Shown piece by piece: positions 35,616 to 44,812 of a stretch of 64,000 bases of DNA. The translations under genes were made by a program, and so were the position numbers. Location of the stretch: positions 1 through 64,000 of the forward strand of contig JAGCWA010000053.1 of NCBI GenBank assembly GCA_017962085.1, given 5' to 3'. Position 1 is the first letter of the stretch. Every line of letters begins with the position of its first letter. Source of the DNA: Paludibacteraceae bacterium. GTDB lineage: Bacteria > Bacteroidota > Bacteroidia > Bacteroidales > Paludibacteraceae. The notes under the pieces were generated by a model. It saw only the letters and a program-made list of their open reading frames with translations, did no database searches and had not been told where the DNA came from.

Positions 35616-38600
35616 ATGAAACATGTATACACGATTCTATGGATGTCTTTGATAAACACCTGCCTCTCCTTTGCCATGAACGGAACGGGCACACAGGAAG
35701 ATCCCTACCAGATTAGCACAGCGGACGAGCTTTATGAATTTGCGCAAATCATTAATGGCACCCATCCGACCATCGAACCAAACTGGGATGTTTGTGCGAT
35801 TCTGACCTCAGACATTGTCGTCAATGACACACTATTGGGCAACGACGGGAATGTCCGAACGAATGAAATCCGCGAATGGACACCGATAGGTGATCTTAGC
35901 AAAGCGACCGGTTTCCGTGGCGTTTTCGACGGAAAGGGACATACCATCAGCGGTCTATACTGCTCCTCCAACACGACGGACGGTCTAGGCCTCTTCGCCT
36001 ATTCAACAGGAGAGATCCGAAACATCGGAGTGCTGGACTCCTACTTTGAAGGAGCCGACAATATAGGTGGCATCTGCGGATACAATGCAGGGGCGATCTC
36101 CTATTGCTACTGCGTCTCAACCGTATTGGGAAATGAAAACGTAGGCGGTATCGTAGGATGGTCCAACGACCCAATATCCTTTTGCTACGCCATCGGTAAA
36201 ATAGCCGACCGCACAGGGCGGAACGCAGCCTATGGGTCTCTCTCCTCCGGGGAAAACTGCTACGACTTGAAGAACAGCAAGGCGCAAGATTTCAAGAGCG
36301 GACATATCGCCTATTTGCTGCAAGAAGGAGAGCAAGAGCACGTGTGGGGACAGAAAATCGGCGTGGACACCTTCCCTATCCTATTCAGCACCGACACCGT
36401 CTACATCTCATCGAAATGCAAGGCTCAATACACGAACGACACAATCAATCCGACAGACCATGTGCCGGCGAACTGCAAATGCATCTATTGCGGGGAGGCA
36501 GCCCACACTTACAAGAACTGCATATGTGCGGTTTGTAAGATAGAGAAGCCCGACTGCGAGCATGAGCACCTCTTCGAATACGGATTTTGCCTGTGCGGAG
36601 AGGAAGATCCGAACTTCTGTTTAGACATTGAGACGGTAGAAGATCTATATGGCTTCGCCGAAGCGGTTGCCACCATAAACGACCACCTGAACGCAAGGCT
36701 TTTGAACGACATCGTCATCAACAAGAATGTGTTGGACAGTGCGGGGAACCTTACGGAAGGCAATTTCAGGAGATGGGCCCCTATCCAAGCATACAAAGGC
36801 ACGTTCGATGGCATGGGGCACACGATCCATGGCATATACATCAAAGAAGACTCCACCGATTACCTCGGTCTATTCGCCCTTATCGAGCAAGCGGGCGTAG
36901 TTAAAAATCTGGGGATCAAAGACTCCTGGATTAAGGGAAGGATCCACAATGGATTTATCGCAGGGCATAACAAAGGAGTAATCACCAACTGCAGCAATGG
37001 AGGAACGATCGAATACCCTCGCAACTACTCTGGCGGCATTGTAGGACTTAACGAAGGGACGGTCTCCTCTTGCAGCAATTACGGAGTCATAATGGCGGAA
37101 GGCGGCATTTGCGGCATGAACAACAAAGGAACAATAGAGGGTTGCGTGAATTACGGAACTGTCTTCACAGGAAGTTACTATGCGGGCATCTGCGGCACGC
37201 AGGAGGCTGGCGCCATTGTCAACTGCATCAACACGGGCGTCATTGGGCATCAAGGATCCAGGTATGCGGGAATATGCGCCGAGCTAAATGGCGGAGAAAT
37301 ACGCTCTTGCCTATCAACACAAACAGAATCTATCACATACGCAGGGAGGAAAAACATTACTCATTCCGTATACCAAGGAAATAAATTCGCAAAAAACTCA
37401 GATAGCACCTATACCGTCACCATTAACCAGCTCAGAAGCGGATTAGCGTGTCATATATTGAACGGCAACCGAGACGGAGAGGGGTTATCCTGGGGACAAA
37501 CAATAGGCGTAGATACACTTCCTGTGCTTGGTGGTGCGGCAATCTACCCAGCCTCCACCGTCTGTCCATATCGTTTCTCGAACGAAGAGGGACAGGATTT
37601 ACCCCACGACGCTCAAGGATATTATAGCTGCGTTTACTGCGGAAAATACATAGTAGATATTGACACCATTAAGATCTATACCGTGGACGATTTATATAGA
37701 TTTGCGGACTATGTATACAACCACAAACCTACTGTAAATGCGATATTGATGAACGACATCGTCATCAACGAGAACGTATTAGACGAGACGGGGAAACTGA
37801 ATAATGGGAAATTTCGGGAATGGATCTGCAAGAGGAAAGACGGAGACTCTTACCAAGGAGTCTTCGAAGGAAACAAACATGTCATCAAGGGAATATACAT
37901 AGAGAAAGGAGGAGACAGAGCTGGCTTTTTCTCTACGATTAGTAATGGAGAGGTGAGAAACCTTGGAATCGAGGACTCATACATTTCCTCCGGCAACGGC
38001 AGGTGTGGTGGCATCTGCGGACAAAGTTGGGCAACAACCATCAACAACTGCTATTTCATAGGTGTAATAAAATGCGGAGGAGGAGAAGTGGGTGGCATCT
38101 GTTCCACAGCCGGGACCAATTCAACCATCTCCAACTGCTTTGCCATTTGCCAGATAAGTGGGCAAAAACCAACGGACAGCATCTGTCCTATCAATAAGAA
38201 CTCAGAAATCACGAATTGTTACGCCATGACTCTCACGGAGCCATCCGATTCGGAGAGAAGACATTCGTTCGAAAACGGTAGATTCACCTATCTTCTTCAA
38301 AATGGGCAGAAGGAGTATGTTTGGGGGCAAAAAATAGGGACAGACCCTCACCCTGTTTTCAATGGGGATACAGTTTATTCATCGGAATGTCCGTATTATT
38401 TCTCGAACGATGCCAACGCCCCTGAGTTAAGCACTTACCCTCACATATACGATCATTGCGTCTGCACCCAATGTGGATACCGAGACACCACCTGTGTTTG
38501 TGAACACGTAGAGAAAAACGGCATCTGCATATACTGTGGCATCATGACACACGAATTCGACAATTGTTATTGCGTGAACTGCAATGCTAAGGACATAACC

Positions 38601-40346
38601 TGTACAGATCATGAGCACCGCTTCGATTACTGTTTATGTGTGTGCGGAGAGCGTGACACGACCACCCAATGTTGCTTCGACATCTACACATTAGACGACC
38701 TCTATGAATTTGCCAAGAAGGTGAACAAAGGGAATAGATGGCTGAACGCACGGTTGATGAACGATATCGTGGTGAACGAAACGCCTTTGGAGGGAATGGA
38801 CTATTTCGTTGAAATGACACACAACAAAAGACATGAAGAACTGGATATGCTTGAATACTCTTTTGAATGGGAGGAATGGGATGAGTACATAAGAAACCAG
38901 CCTGTGAAATGGCAAAGCGGAGCGAAAGATTCCTACAATAACATCATTGAGGGCAATCTATACAATGGTGTCTACAGCGGAGTCTTTGACGGACAGGGGC
39001 ATGTCATCAACGGTCTAATAATAGGATATGACCAATACCATGGTTCTTATGTGTACTGTGGCTTATTCAGTACGGTCAATGGTGCAGAATTTAAAAATTT
39101 AGGATTAGAAAACTGCATTGTCTATGGACCTCATACGGACAATTACCAAGTGATTATCGGAACATTCTGTGGATATGCGCTGAATAGTTCATTTACAAAC
39201 TGTCACACCTCCGGCAACATATATGTGGGAACTTATGAGGCCAAAGGACTTGGAGGATTAGTGGGACAAGCGTATGGATGCACATTCCAAAACTGCTACA
39301 ACCTGGCTGACATATGGGGATTCAGAAACGTAGCCGGTATTGTGGGTAACATTGCAGACATAGGTTGGATATCGGACGCAGAATGTGGCTATGCGGGAAC
39401 AAGCATGGACGATATGATAAAATTTCCTGGAGAGGTAGTTGTGATGAAGAACTGTTGGAACGCAGGAAACATCACGTCTTCCGACCCTCTATGTGGAGGA
39501 TTACTCAACATCACTCCAAAAGCATCATTATCATTGTCCAACTGCTTCAACATCGGAGATGTCATTTCCTACTCGAGCAATGAAAATAATTCCGGAGGAT
39601 TGATTGGATATGGATTCAGCCCATTCCTGATAAAATTGGAAAATTGTTACAATGCAGGATCTGTCTATTATGAAAGACACCCTTATTCCGCAGATTTGGT
39701 CACATCTCACTATAATGACAGAATCATTGAGTACAACATAGCCGACATCAATCCAGACACACTTTCCGAAACAAAACAATATTTACTTTATAGCAACTGC
39801 TATTATTTGGCGGACAGCACACTTATACGCTCTCCCTACACTACAGCCGAGAAAAGGAATCGCACATCCGAAATCGACATCCACCCGATGACCCTCGAAC
39901 AATTTGCCAACGGAGAAGTCTGCTACCGACTGAATCAAGGCGTAACAGACGGCACACAACCATTCTACCAAGACCTGAACGATGTGCGTGTGCGCCCTAC
40001 ATCCGCCCGTCCGGCACCAGTCACGATAGACCCATATCCTGTGCTGGACAATACCCATCGCACCGTCTATACAGACGGAACGTCCTACTTCAACTACCAG
40101 ACAACCACCTCCACGGAGGATGCGGGGAACGATTCCTCCGCCCCAAGAATCTATGTGGAAGAACACACCATCTTCGTATGCAATGTGGATGGACGAGTGA
40201 TTCTCTCCGACATGAACGGGCACACCATCTTCTCGCAAAAAGTGCAGAAACTATGCGCAACATCGTGTGCGGAGATACAGGTAAACAACACAGGCGTTTA
40301 TCTTTTGGTTGTGGATGGCAAGCCTTATAAGGTTACGGTGCGATGA
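35616..40346 (+). CDS. giant GLUG/Cys-rich mosaic surface protein with T9SS-like tail
   Basis: A 1,576-residue exported protein (signal peptide MKHVYTILWMSLINTCLSFA; an ATG 6 bp upstream is an alternative). Four modules begin near residues 28, 340, 688 and 1022 with DLYxFA, LNARLMNDIVVNE and GxFDGxGHxIxGLY. GLUG-type repeats (GGICGYNxGxIxxC) follow. Between modules lie Cys-rich linkers near 270-335, 650-680 and 925-1020, rich in CxxC and CxC pairs (CVCTQCG, CICAVC) with nearby His, resembling small zinc or disulfide modules. The last 75 residues (VDGRVILSDMNGHTIF...GVYLLVVDG) resemble a T9SS sorting domain. GLUG proteins are usually adhesins or surface binders. Convergent with the glycosyltransferase gene. 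Confidence 0.82.
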   Translation: MKHVYTILWMSLINTCLSFAMNGTGTQEDPYQISTADELYEFAQIINGTHPTIEPNWDVCAILTSDIVVNDTLLGNDGNVRTNEIREWTPIGDLSKATGFRGVFDGKGHTISGLYCSSNTTDGLGLFAYSTGEIRNIGVLDSYFEGADNIGGICGYNAGAISYCYCVSTVLGNENVGGIVGWSNDPISFCYAIGKIADRTGRNAAYGSLSSGENCYDLKNSKAQDFKSGHIAYLLQEGEQEHVWGQKIGVDTFPILFSTDTVYISSKCKAQYTNDTINPTDHVPANCKCIYCGEAAHTYKNCICAVCKIEKPDCEHEHLFEYGFCLCGEEDPNFCLDIETVEDLYGFAEAVATINDHLNARLLNDIVINKNVLDSAGNLTEGNFRRWAPIQAYKGTFDGMGHTIHGIYIKEDSTDYLGLFALIEQAGVVKNLGIKDSWIKGRIHNGFIAGHNKGVITNCSNGGTIEYPRNYSGGIVGLNEGTVSSCSNYGVIMAEGGICGMNNKGTIEGCVNYGTVFTGSYYAGICGTQEAGAIVNCINTGVIGHQGSRYAGICAELNGGEIRSCLSTQTESITYAGRKNITHSVYQGNKFAKNSDSTYTVTINQLRSGLACHILNGNRDGEGLSWGQTIGVDTLPVLGGAAIYPASTVCPYRFSNEEGQDLPHDAQGYYSCVYCGKYIVDIDTIKIYTVDDLYRFADYVYNHKPTVNAILMNDIVINENVLDETGKLNNGKFREWICKRKDGDSYQGVFEGNKHVIKGIYIEKGGDRAGFFSTISNGEVRNLGIEDSYISSGNGRCGGICGQSWATTINNCYFIGVIKCGGGEVGGICSTAGTNSTISNCFAICQISGQKPTDSICPINKNSEITNCYAMTLTEPSDSERRHSFENGRFTYLLQNGQKEYVWGQKIGTDPHPVFNGDTVYSSECPYYFSNDANAPELSTYPHIYDHCVCTQCGYRDTTCVCEHVEKNGICIYCGIMTHEFDNCYCVNCNAKDITCTDHEHRFDYCLCVCGERDTTTQCCFDIYTLDDLYEFAKKVNKGNRWLNARLMNDIVVNETPLEGMDYFVEMTHNKRHEELDMLEYSFEWEEWDEYIRNQPVKWQSGAKDSYNNIIEGNLYNGVYSGVFDGQGHVINGLIIGYDQYHGSYVYCGLFSTVNGAEFKNLGLENCIVYGPHTDNYQVIIGTFCGYALNSSFTNCHTSGNIYVGTYEAKGLGGLVGQAYGCTFQNCYNLADIWGFRNVAGIVGNIADIGWISDAECGYAGTSMDDMIKFPGEVVVMKNCWNAGNITSSDPLCGGLLNITPKASLSLSNCFNIGDVISYSSNENNSGGLIGYGFSPFLIKLENCYNAGSVYYERHPYSADLVTSHYNDRIIEYNIADINPDTLSETKQYLLYSNCYYLADSTLIRSPYTTAEKRNRTSEIDIHPMTLEQFANGEVCYRLNQGVTDGTQPFYQDLNDVRVRPTSARPAPVTIDPYPVLDNTHRTVYTDGTSYFNYQTTTSTEDAGNDSSAPRIYVEEHTIFVCNVDGRVILSDMNGHTIFSQKVQKLCATSCAEIQVNNTGVYLLVVDGKPYKVTVR

Positions 40347-40378
40347 AGATGAAGAAATAACGCGTCATTGGCGGCAGC

Positions 40379-41545
40379 TTACCGGTTGGCCGCCAGCACA
40401 TCTTCATAGCAGGAGACGAGGAACCGTCCCACCTCATCGTATCCATAGCAACGGGCCTTCTCGCGGAGGCGCTCCGCATCATAGTCCGCATGATGGTCGA
40501 TCATCCAATCCATCCTATCGCAAAGGGCCTCCTCGTCGCCCGGGTTGATCAGGCAGCCCGATTCGTCATCCACCATTTCAGGGATACCCCCCACGTTGGT
40601 GGATATGACCGGCGTGCCCGTAGCCAAAGCTTCGGAGATCACCACCGGCGCATTCTCGGCATTGGAAAACAGCACAAAAGCATCCGTCTCGGTAAAACGG
40701 CGGCACACCTCATCCGGAGGCAATTCCCCAAGGAAAGAGAGAAGCTCCTCGGAGAGGCACAGCTCCTTCGCATAATTTCTAACCATCTCATAATCAGGTC
40801 CGACGCCCACCATCGTCATCGAAAAATCAGTCCGTTTCTCCGACAAGCGCTTCACCGCCCGCAAGATACCGCAAACATTCTTCGCGGACTCGCTGAAGCA
40901 AGAGATATGCAGGAACCTGAACCTACCAGGAGGAATCAGAGGCATTTTTTCAGCATCATAAAAGAAATCATCCACCACATTATGCACCACACGGTAACGG
41001 TCGCTTTTCAATCCCTGCTGGCGCATCACGTTCGACAGATGTTCGGAGACAGGAAGCACATACGAAGCGCTCCTCACCACCCATTCGCTGACCCGTTTGC
41101 GGAAGAATCCCCTATACTCGTCTTTGGAGGGAAGATACCTCGTCCAATGCTCCACGACCACATAAGGGATACCGAACCTCTTCTTTAGCCAATAGGAGAG
41201 CGCTCCGCAGCGGGTCAAGACATTCGTCTGGGTAACATCAGGCCTGCCGAAGCGTTCCTCGACCAAAGCGTAGCCCTTCCTGAAAGCCCGCAGGAAACCG
41301 AAAGCCTTGGTCAACTGCCGCAAGAAAGGGAAATTGGAGAAAGGATAATAGACATACAACTCACGCACGCCATTGGTCACCTGATCCACCACCTCATACT
41401 CCCTCACCTTCTCGTCCGCGAACAGATAGAGCACGCAGACGCCGCAATATCGGGCGACCGCCTCCGCATGTTTGCGGACGAACAAGCCCAACATCGCATC
41501 GTAACGATGAGGATACCAAGGGGAAAGATAAAGGACCTTCAGCAT
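40379..41545 (-). CDS. GT4-family glycosyltransferase
   Basis: A 388-residue retaining glycosyltransferase of GT-B fold. YLSPWYPHRYDAMLGLFVRKHA is the GT4 N-terminal donor-side segment (shown here only in part); VVHNVVDDFF, FVLFSNAENAPVVISEALATGTPVI and the E-x7-E pattern are the C-terminal sugar-nucleotide-binding half. Acceptor and sugar are unknown; capsule, O-antigen or glycoprotein assembly are options. The start at 41545 puts the family motif at the N-terminus. No other glycan genes are nearby. Confidence 0.88.
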   Translation of the reverse strand: MLKVLYLSPWYPHRYDAMLGLFVRKHAEAVARYCGVCVLYLFADEKVREYEVVDQVTNGVRELYVYYPFSNFPFLRQLTKAFGFLRAFRKGYALVEERFGRPDVTQTNVLTRCGALSYWLKKRFGIPYVVVEHWTRYLPSKDEYRGFFRKRVSEWVVRSASYVLPVSEHLSNVMRQQGLKSDRYRVVHNVVDDFFYDAEKMPLIPPGRFRFLHISCFSESAKNVCGILRAVKRLSEKRTDFSMTMVGVGPDYEMVRNYAKELCLSEELLSFLGELPPDEVCRRFTETDAFVLFSNAENAPVVISEALATGTPVISTNVGGIPEMVDDESGCLINPGDEEALCDRMDWMIDHHADYDAERLREKARCYGYDEVGRFLVSCYEDVLAANR

Positions 41546-41671
41546 AGCGGAGACGTCAAGATTAAAAAAGGGGAGAAGAAAACTCCACTCCCCCAATTAT
41601 ATTCTAAAAGAGGACGATGCAAAGATTACAGGGGACACCCGCACCCAAGCACCACATCACCTCTCAAAAAA

Positions 41672-42100
41672 TCATTTAGCCTCTTCCGATGGAGCGTCCG
41701 CGCTCTTCTTCTCCTCGAAATCATCACGTCCGCTCTCGACCAAGATATTATACCAAGTGATCAGTTTTTTGATATCAGAAGAGTAAACCCTATCACGGTC
41801 GAAGTTAGGGAGAACAGCGGCCAAGTAATCGGCGAGTTGTTTGCCATCCGCCTTCTTCAGGTCCATGGCGACCTTCTTTCCGCCCTCCTTCTCCTTCATG
41901 GATCTCAACACATTCAACAAAGGAACTTCACCTTCTTCCGTGTATATAGCGATATCACCAAGCGAAAGAATCTTCTCGTGCGTGTAAGCAGGAACACGTT
42001 TCTTTTCCGTGAGAGACTCTAAAATCAACATATTCTTTCCCTGAGAAACCAACTCAAACAAACCCGGTTTCCCGGAAATCGACAAAATTCTCTTCAACAT
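41672..42100 (-). CDS. DUF5606 family protein
   Basis: A 142-residue cytoplasmic protein. MLKRILSISGKPGLFELVSQGKNMLILESL at the start (an SH3-like strand pattern) and YTEEGEVPLLNVL match the small Bacteroidota family DUF5606/DUF6852. The function is unknown. The ATG at 42100 is used rather than the TTG three codons earlier. It is divergent from bamD with a 158-bp gap. Confidence 0.78.
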   Translation of the reverse strand: MLKRILSISGKPGLFELVSQGKNMLILESLTEKKRVPAYTHEKILSLGDIAIYTEEGEVPLLNVLRSMKEKEGGKKVAMDLKKADGKQLADYLAAVLPNFDRDRVYSSDIKKLITWYNILVESGRDDFEEKKSADAPSEEAK

Positions 42101-42258
42101 AATTTTCAATACAAATAAGCGTTTATACTATTAGTGTTAAACTTATACCAAATTCAGACGCAAAAGAAATAAAAACATTTTATTTAAAATAGTTAAAAAT
42201 GGATGTTTTTCTTTTATCTTTTGAACGTTTTTACCTATTTTCGCGGATTAGATTTAAG

Positions 42259-43089
42259 ATGGGAAAGACAGTTAGACATATAACGTTAATAATCACCGCA
42301 TTGGGGCTTCTCTCATGCGGAGGTTACAATAAAGTGCTCAAAAGTACGGACAACGACTATAAGTACGAGAAGGCGATGGAGTACTACCAAGCGGAGGAAT
42401 ACTACAAAGCCCACTCCATCCTGGAGACCGTCGGATCCGCCTTCAGAGGCACAGAAAAGGGGGAGAACGTGATCTACACCATCGCGATGTCCCACTACAA
42501 GACAAAGGATTTCGAGTCCGCGAAGAGCTACTTCTCCTCCTACGGACGCAGTTATCCGCAAGGGAAACATGCCGAGGAGTGCAAATTCCTCGCCGGCGTG
42601 TGTCTCTACAAGGTGTCGCCGGACGTCAAGCTCGACCAGACAAGCACTTCGGAGGCAATAGACGAACTGCTCGAGTTCACCACTTTATATCCGAAGAGCA
42701 AGGAACTTCCGGTGGCGCTGAAATACATAGAAGAGTTGCAGGAGAAGTTGGCGGAGAAGGAATACCTCAACGCCAAGCTGTACTATAACCTCGGCGACTA
42801 CATGGGCAACAATTACCAGTCGGCCGTAGTGACCGCCACCAACGCACTGAAGCACTACCCTGACACGAAGAGGAAAGAGGACCTTCACTTCCTCATCCTC
42901 GACGCGAAATACATGCAGGCGGAAAAGAGTGTGGAGAAGAAGATGGAAGACCGCTACAGGGACACCATCGACGAGTACTTCAACTACATCGGGGAATTCC
43001 CTGACGGCAAGCATCGCAAAGAGGCGGAAAAAATCCACGAAAAGGCGAAGAAGTACATCGACCATTTAGAAGCGAAAAGAACAAATTAA
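42259..43089 (+). CDS. bamD: outer-membrane assembly lipoprotein BamD
   Basis: A 276-residue lipoprotein of the BAM complex, which folds outer-membrane barrels. The signal sequence ends at lipobox LLSCGG with Cys20. Tandem TPR helices follow (YEKAMEYYQAEEYYKAHSIL near 35), the BamD fold. The ATG at 42259 starts the lipoprotein signal; the longer frame from 42199 has no such feature. The omega gene follows by 15 bp, the normal Bacteroidota order. Confidence 0.93.
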   Translation: MGKTVRHITLIITALGLLSCGGYNKVLKSTDNDYKYEKAMEYYQAEEYYKAHSILETVGSAFRGTEKGENVIYTIAMSHYKTKDFESAKSYFSSYGRSYPQGKHAEECKFLAGVCLYKVSPDVKLDQTSTSEAIDELLEFTTLYPKSKELPVALKYIEELQEKLAEKEYLNAKLYYNLGDYMGNNYQSAVVTATNALKHYPDTKRKEDLHFLILDAKYMQAEKSVEKKMEDRYRDTIDEYFNYIGEFPDGKHRKEAEKIHEKAKKYIDHLEAKRTN

Positions 43090-43104
43090 AAACATATATA
43101 AATC

Positions 43105-43437
43105 ATGGACTACAAAAAAGTAACAGCTCCGCTTAACACCATCACGAGAGACATGAACCAGCTTTGCGCTGACACAGGTAATGTCTATGAGACGGTGAAC
43201 ATCATCGCCCGTCGCGCTAACCAAATCGCTGTGGAGATGAAGTCGGAATTGGACAAGAAATTACAAGAGTTCGCCTCCTTCAACGACAACTTGGAGGAAG
43301 TGTTCGAGAACCGTGAACAAATCGAGATCTCCCGTTTCTACGAGAAACTCCCGAAACCAACCTTGATCGCGGCGCAAGAGTACGTGGACGGTAAAATCTT
43401 CTGGAAGAACCCTTCCAAAGACAAGATGAAATATTAA
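43105..43437 (+). CDS. rpoZ: RNA polymerase omega/Rpb6-like subunit
   Basis: A 110-residue protein with GNVYETVNIIARRANQIA near residue 26, the Rpb6/omega core. Bacteroidota carry this divergent omega directly downstream of bamD, as here. Omega stabilises the beta-prime subunit during RNA polymerase assembly. A terminator follows. Confidence 0.85.
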   Translation: MDYKKVTAPLNTITRDMNQLCADTGNVYETVNIIARRANQIAVEMKSELDKKLQEFASFNDNLEEVFENREQIEISRFYEKLPKPTLIAAQEYVDGKIFWKNPSKDKMKY

Positions 43438-43472
43438 AAACACGCTTCCTTTCCTTGGGAGCGAAACACCAC

Positions 43473-43506
43473 AAAGGGGCATGTCATTCGGCATACCCCT
43501 TTTTAT
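43473..43506 (+). terminator. terminator after rpoZ
   Basis: AAAGGGGCATG and CATACCCCTTT form a stem with one mismatch, loop about 7 bases, and continue into a T run. Confidence 0.85.
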
Positions 43507-43518
43507 TTACAGAAAATA

Positions 43519-43800
43519 ATGGATATAAAGATTCTGCTCATCTATTTCGTGGTGATCAACATCATCACCTTCATCGCCTATGCGCGGGACAAACGGCTCG
43601 CGAAAAAGCCCAACGCAAGACGCATCCCCGAGAAGACACTGCTCCTTCTCGCCGCCATCGGAGGCTCCATCGGCGCACTCATCGCCATGTACACCCTCCG
43701 TCACAAAACCCTCCACAAGAAATTCTTTCTCGGCGTACCCGCCATCCTGCTCGCCCAAATCGCATTGGTCGCCTACCTTTGCCTAAAAATAAGCCACTGA
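43519..43800 (+). CDS. DUF1294 membrane protein
   Basis: A 93-residue protein with three hydrophobic segments. YARDKRLAKKPNARRIPEKTLL and GGSIGALIAMYTLRHKT are the DUF1294 signature (cited in part here). The function of this small membrane family is unknown. It starts just after the rpoZ terminator. Confidence 0.85.
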   Translation: MDIKILLIYFVVINIITFIAYARDKRLAKKPNARRIPEKTLLLLAAIGGSIGALIAMYTLRHKTLHKKFFLGVPAILLAQIALVAYLCLKISH

Positions 43801-43855
43801 TATTCAACGACGAAGAAAAAATGTTCGTTTGCAGAGAAAAAAGTGGGCGAAAAAG

Positions 43856-43886
43856 TTTGCAGATACACGAAAAGGTAGTACATTTG
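43856..43886 (+). promoter_or_regulatory. complete promoter of tRNA-Pro
   Basis: TTTG at 43856-43859 and TACATTTG at 43879-43886 are separated by exactly 19 bp and end 15 bp before the tRNA. This is the best-formed promoter in the window along with that of yraN. Confidence 0.85.
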
Positions 43887-43901
43887 CACCGCATTTGAGA
43901 A

Positions 43902-43976
43902 CGAGGTGTAGCGCAGTCCGGTTAGCGCATCTGGTTTGGGACCAGAGGGTCGGGGGTTCGAATCCCTTCACCTCGA
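43902..43976 (+). tRNA. tRNA-Pro (anticodon TGG)
   Basis: The 7-bp acceptor stem CGAGGTG/CACCTCG closes the cloverleaf. The anticodon arm TCTGG-TTTGGGA-CCAGA presents TGG, and the T arm GGGGGTTCGAATCCC is standard. The discriminator base is A and the 3' CCA is not encoded. Confidence 0.96.
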
Positions 43977-43984
43977 CTGATGCG

Positions 43985-44014
43985 AGGAAGTGGCGTAAGT
44001 TACTTCCTTTTTTT
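43985..44014 (+). terminator. terminator after tRNA-Pro
   Basis: AGGAAGT pairs with ACTTCCT over a 10-base loop and runs into seven T. Confidence 0.88.
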
Positions 44015-44098
44015 GTTTAATCCATGGGGGACGGAAGAGATTGGGGCTTCCAAGACCCGTTGTTCTACCCTGCCCCTCCGAATTAATCTTTGCACGAC

Positions 44099-44749
44099 AT
44101 GAATCATTTGATCGCTCCTTCTGTTCTTTCAGCGGACTTCTCCAACCTGCGCGCGGACGTGGAGATGGTGAACAACAGCCAGGCGGATTGGTTCCACCTC
44201 GACGTGATGGACGGCGTGTTCGTACCGAACATCTCCTTCGGAATGCCCATCACCGCAGCCATCCACAAATACGCGAAGAAACCATTGGATGTCCACCTGA
44301 TGATTGTGGAACCGGACAAGTTCATCGAGGAGTTCCACAAGTTGGGAGCGGAAGTGCTGAACGTGCACTACGAGGCCTGCACCCACCTGCACCGGTCCAT
44401 CCAAAGGATCAAGGCATTGGGCATGAAGGCGGGCGTGACCCTCAACCCACACACACCTGTGTCCGTCCTCGAGGAGATCATCACCGACGTGGACGTGGCC
44501 ATGCTGATGTCCGTCAACCCAGGCTTCGGCGGCCAAAAATTCATCGAGAACACCATCGACAAGACACAACGCCTGAAAGAGTTGATCCTCAAACGCAACT
44601 CGAAGGCACTGATCGAAATCGACGGAGGCGTCAACTACGAGACGGGAGCCCGGCTGCTCAAGGCAGGTGCGGACGTGCTCGTGGCAGGCAGTTTCGTGTT
44701 CGGCGCGGAGAACCCGACCGAGACGATCGCCAAGCTGAAAGCGCTTTAA
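44099..44749 (+). CDS. rpe: ribulose-phosphate 3-epimerase
   Basis: A 216-residue TIM-barrel enzyme of the pentose phosphate pathway that interconverts ribulose-5-phosphate and xylulose-5-phosphate. APSVLSADF, FHLDVMDGVFVPN, DVHLMI, MSVNPGFGGQKF and EIDGGVN are all present, carrying the metal-binding His and Asp residues. The ATG at 44099 is chosen over a TTG three codons upstream. A hairpin (44756-44784) follows. Confidence 0.97.
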   Translation: MNHLIAPSVLSADFSNLRADVEMVNNSQADWFHLDVMDGVFVPNISFGMPITAAIHKYAKKPLDVHLMIVEPDKFIEEFHKLGAEVLNVHYEACTHLHRSIQRIKALGMKAGVTLNPHTPVSVLEEIITDVDVAMLMSVNPGFGGQKFIENTIDKTQRLKELILKRNSKALIEIDGGVNYETGARLLKAGADVLVAGSFVFGAENPTETIAKLKAL

Positions 44750-44755
44750 ATCACA

Positions 44756-44784
44756 GGCGCCATAGGTCGTAGGCTTATGGCGCC
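44756..44784 (+). terminator. hairpin after rpe
   Basis: GGCGCCATA and TATGGCGCC form a perfect 9-bp stem just after the rpe stop. There is no good T tract, so termination would be weak. Confidence 0.55.
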
Positions 44785-44812
44785 CCATTATAAACCTGTT
44801 TTTCTTTGCATT

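Noticed and set aside
42199..42258. longer N-terminus for BamD
   Set aside because: The extra 20 residues precede the lipoprotein signal and would spoil export; the ATG at 42259 fits the lipobox.
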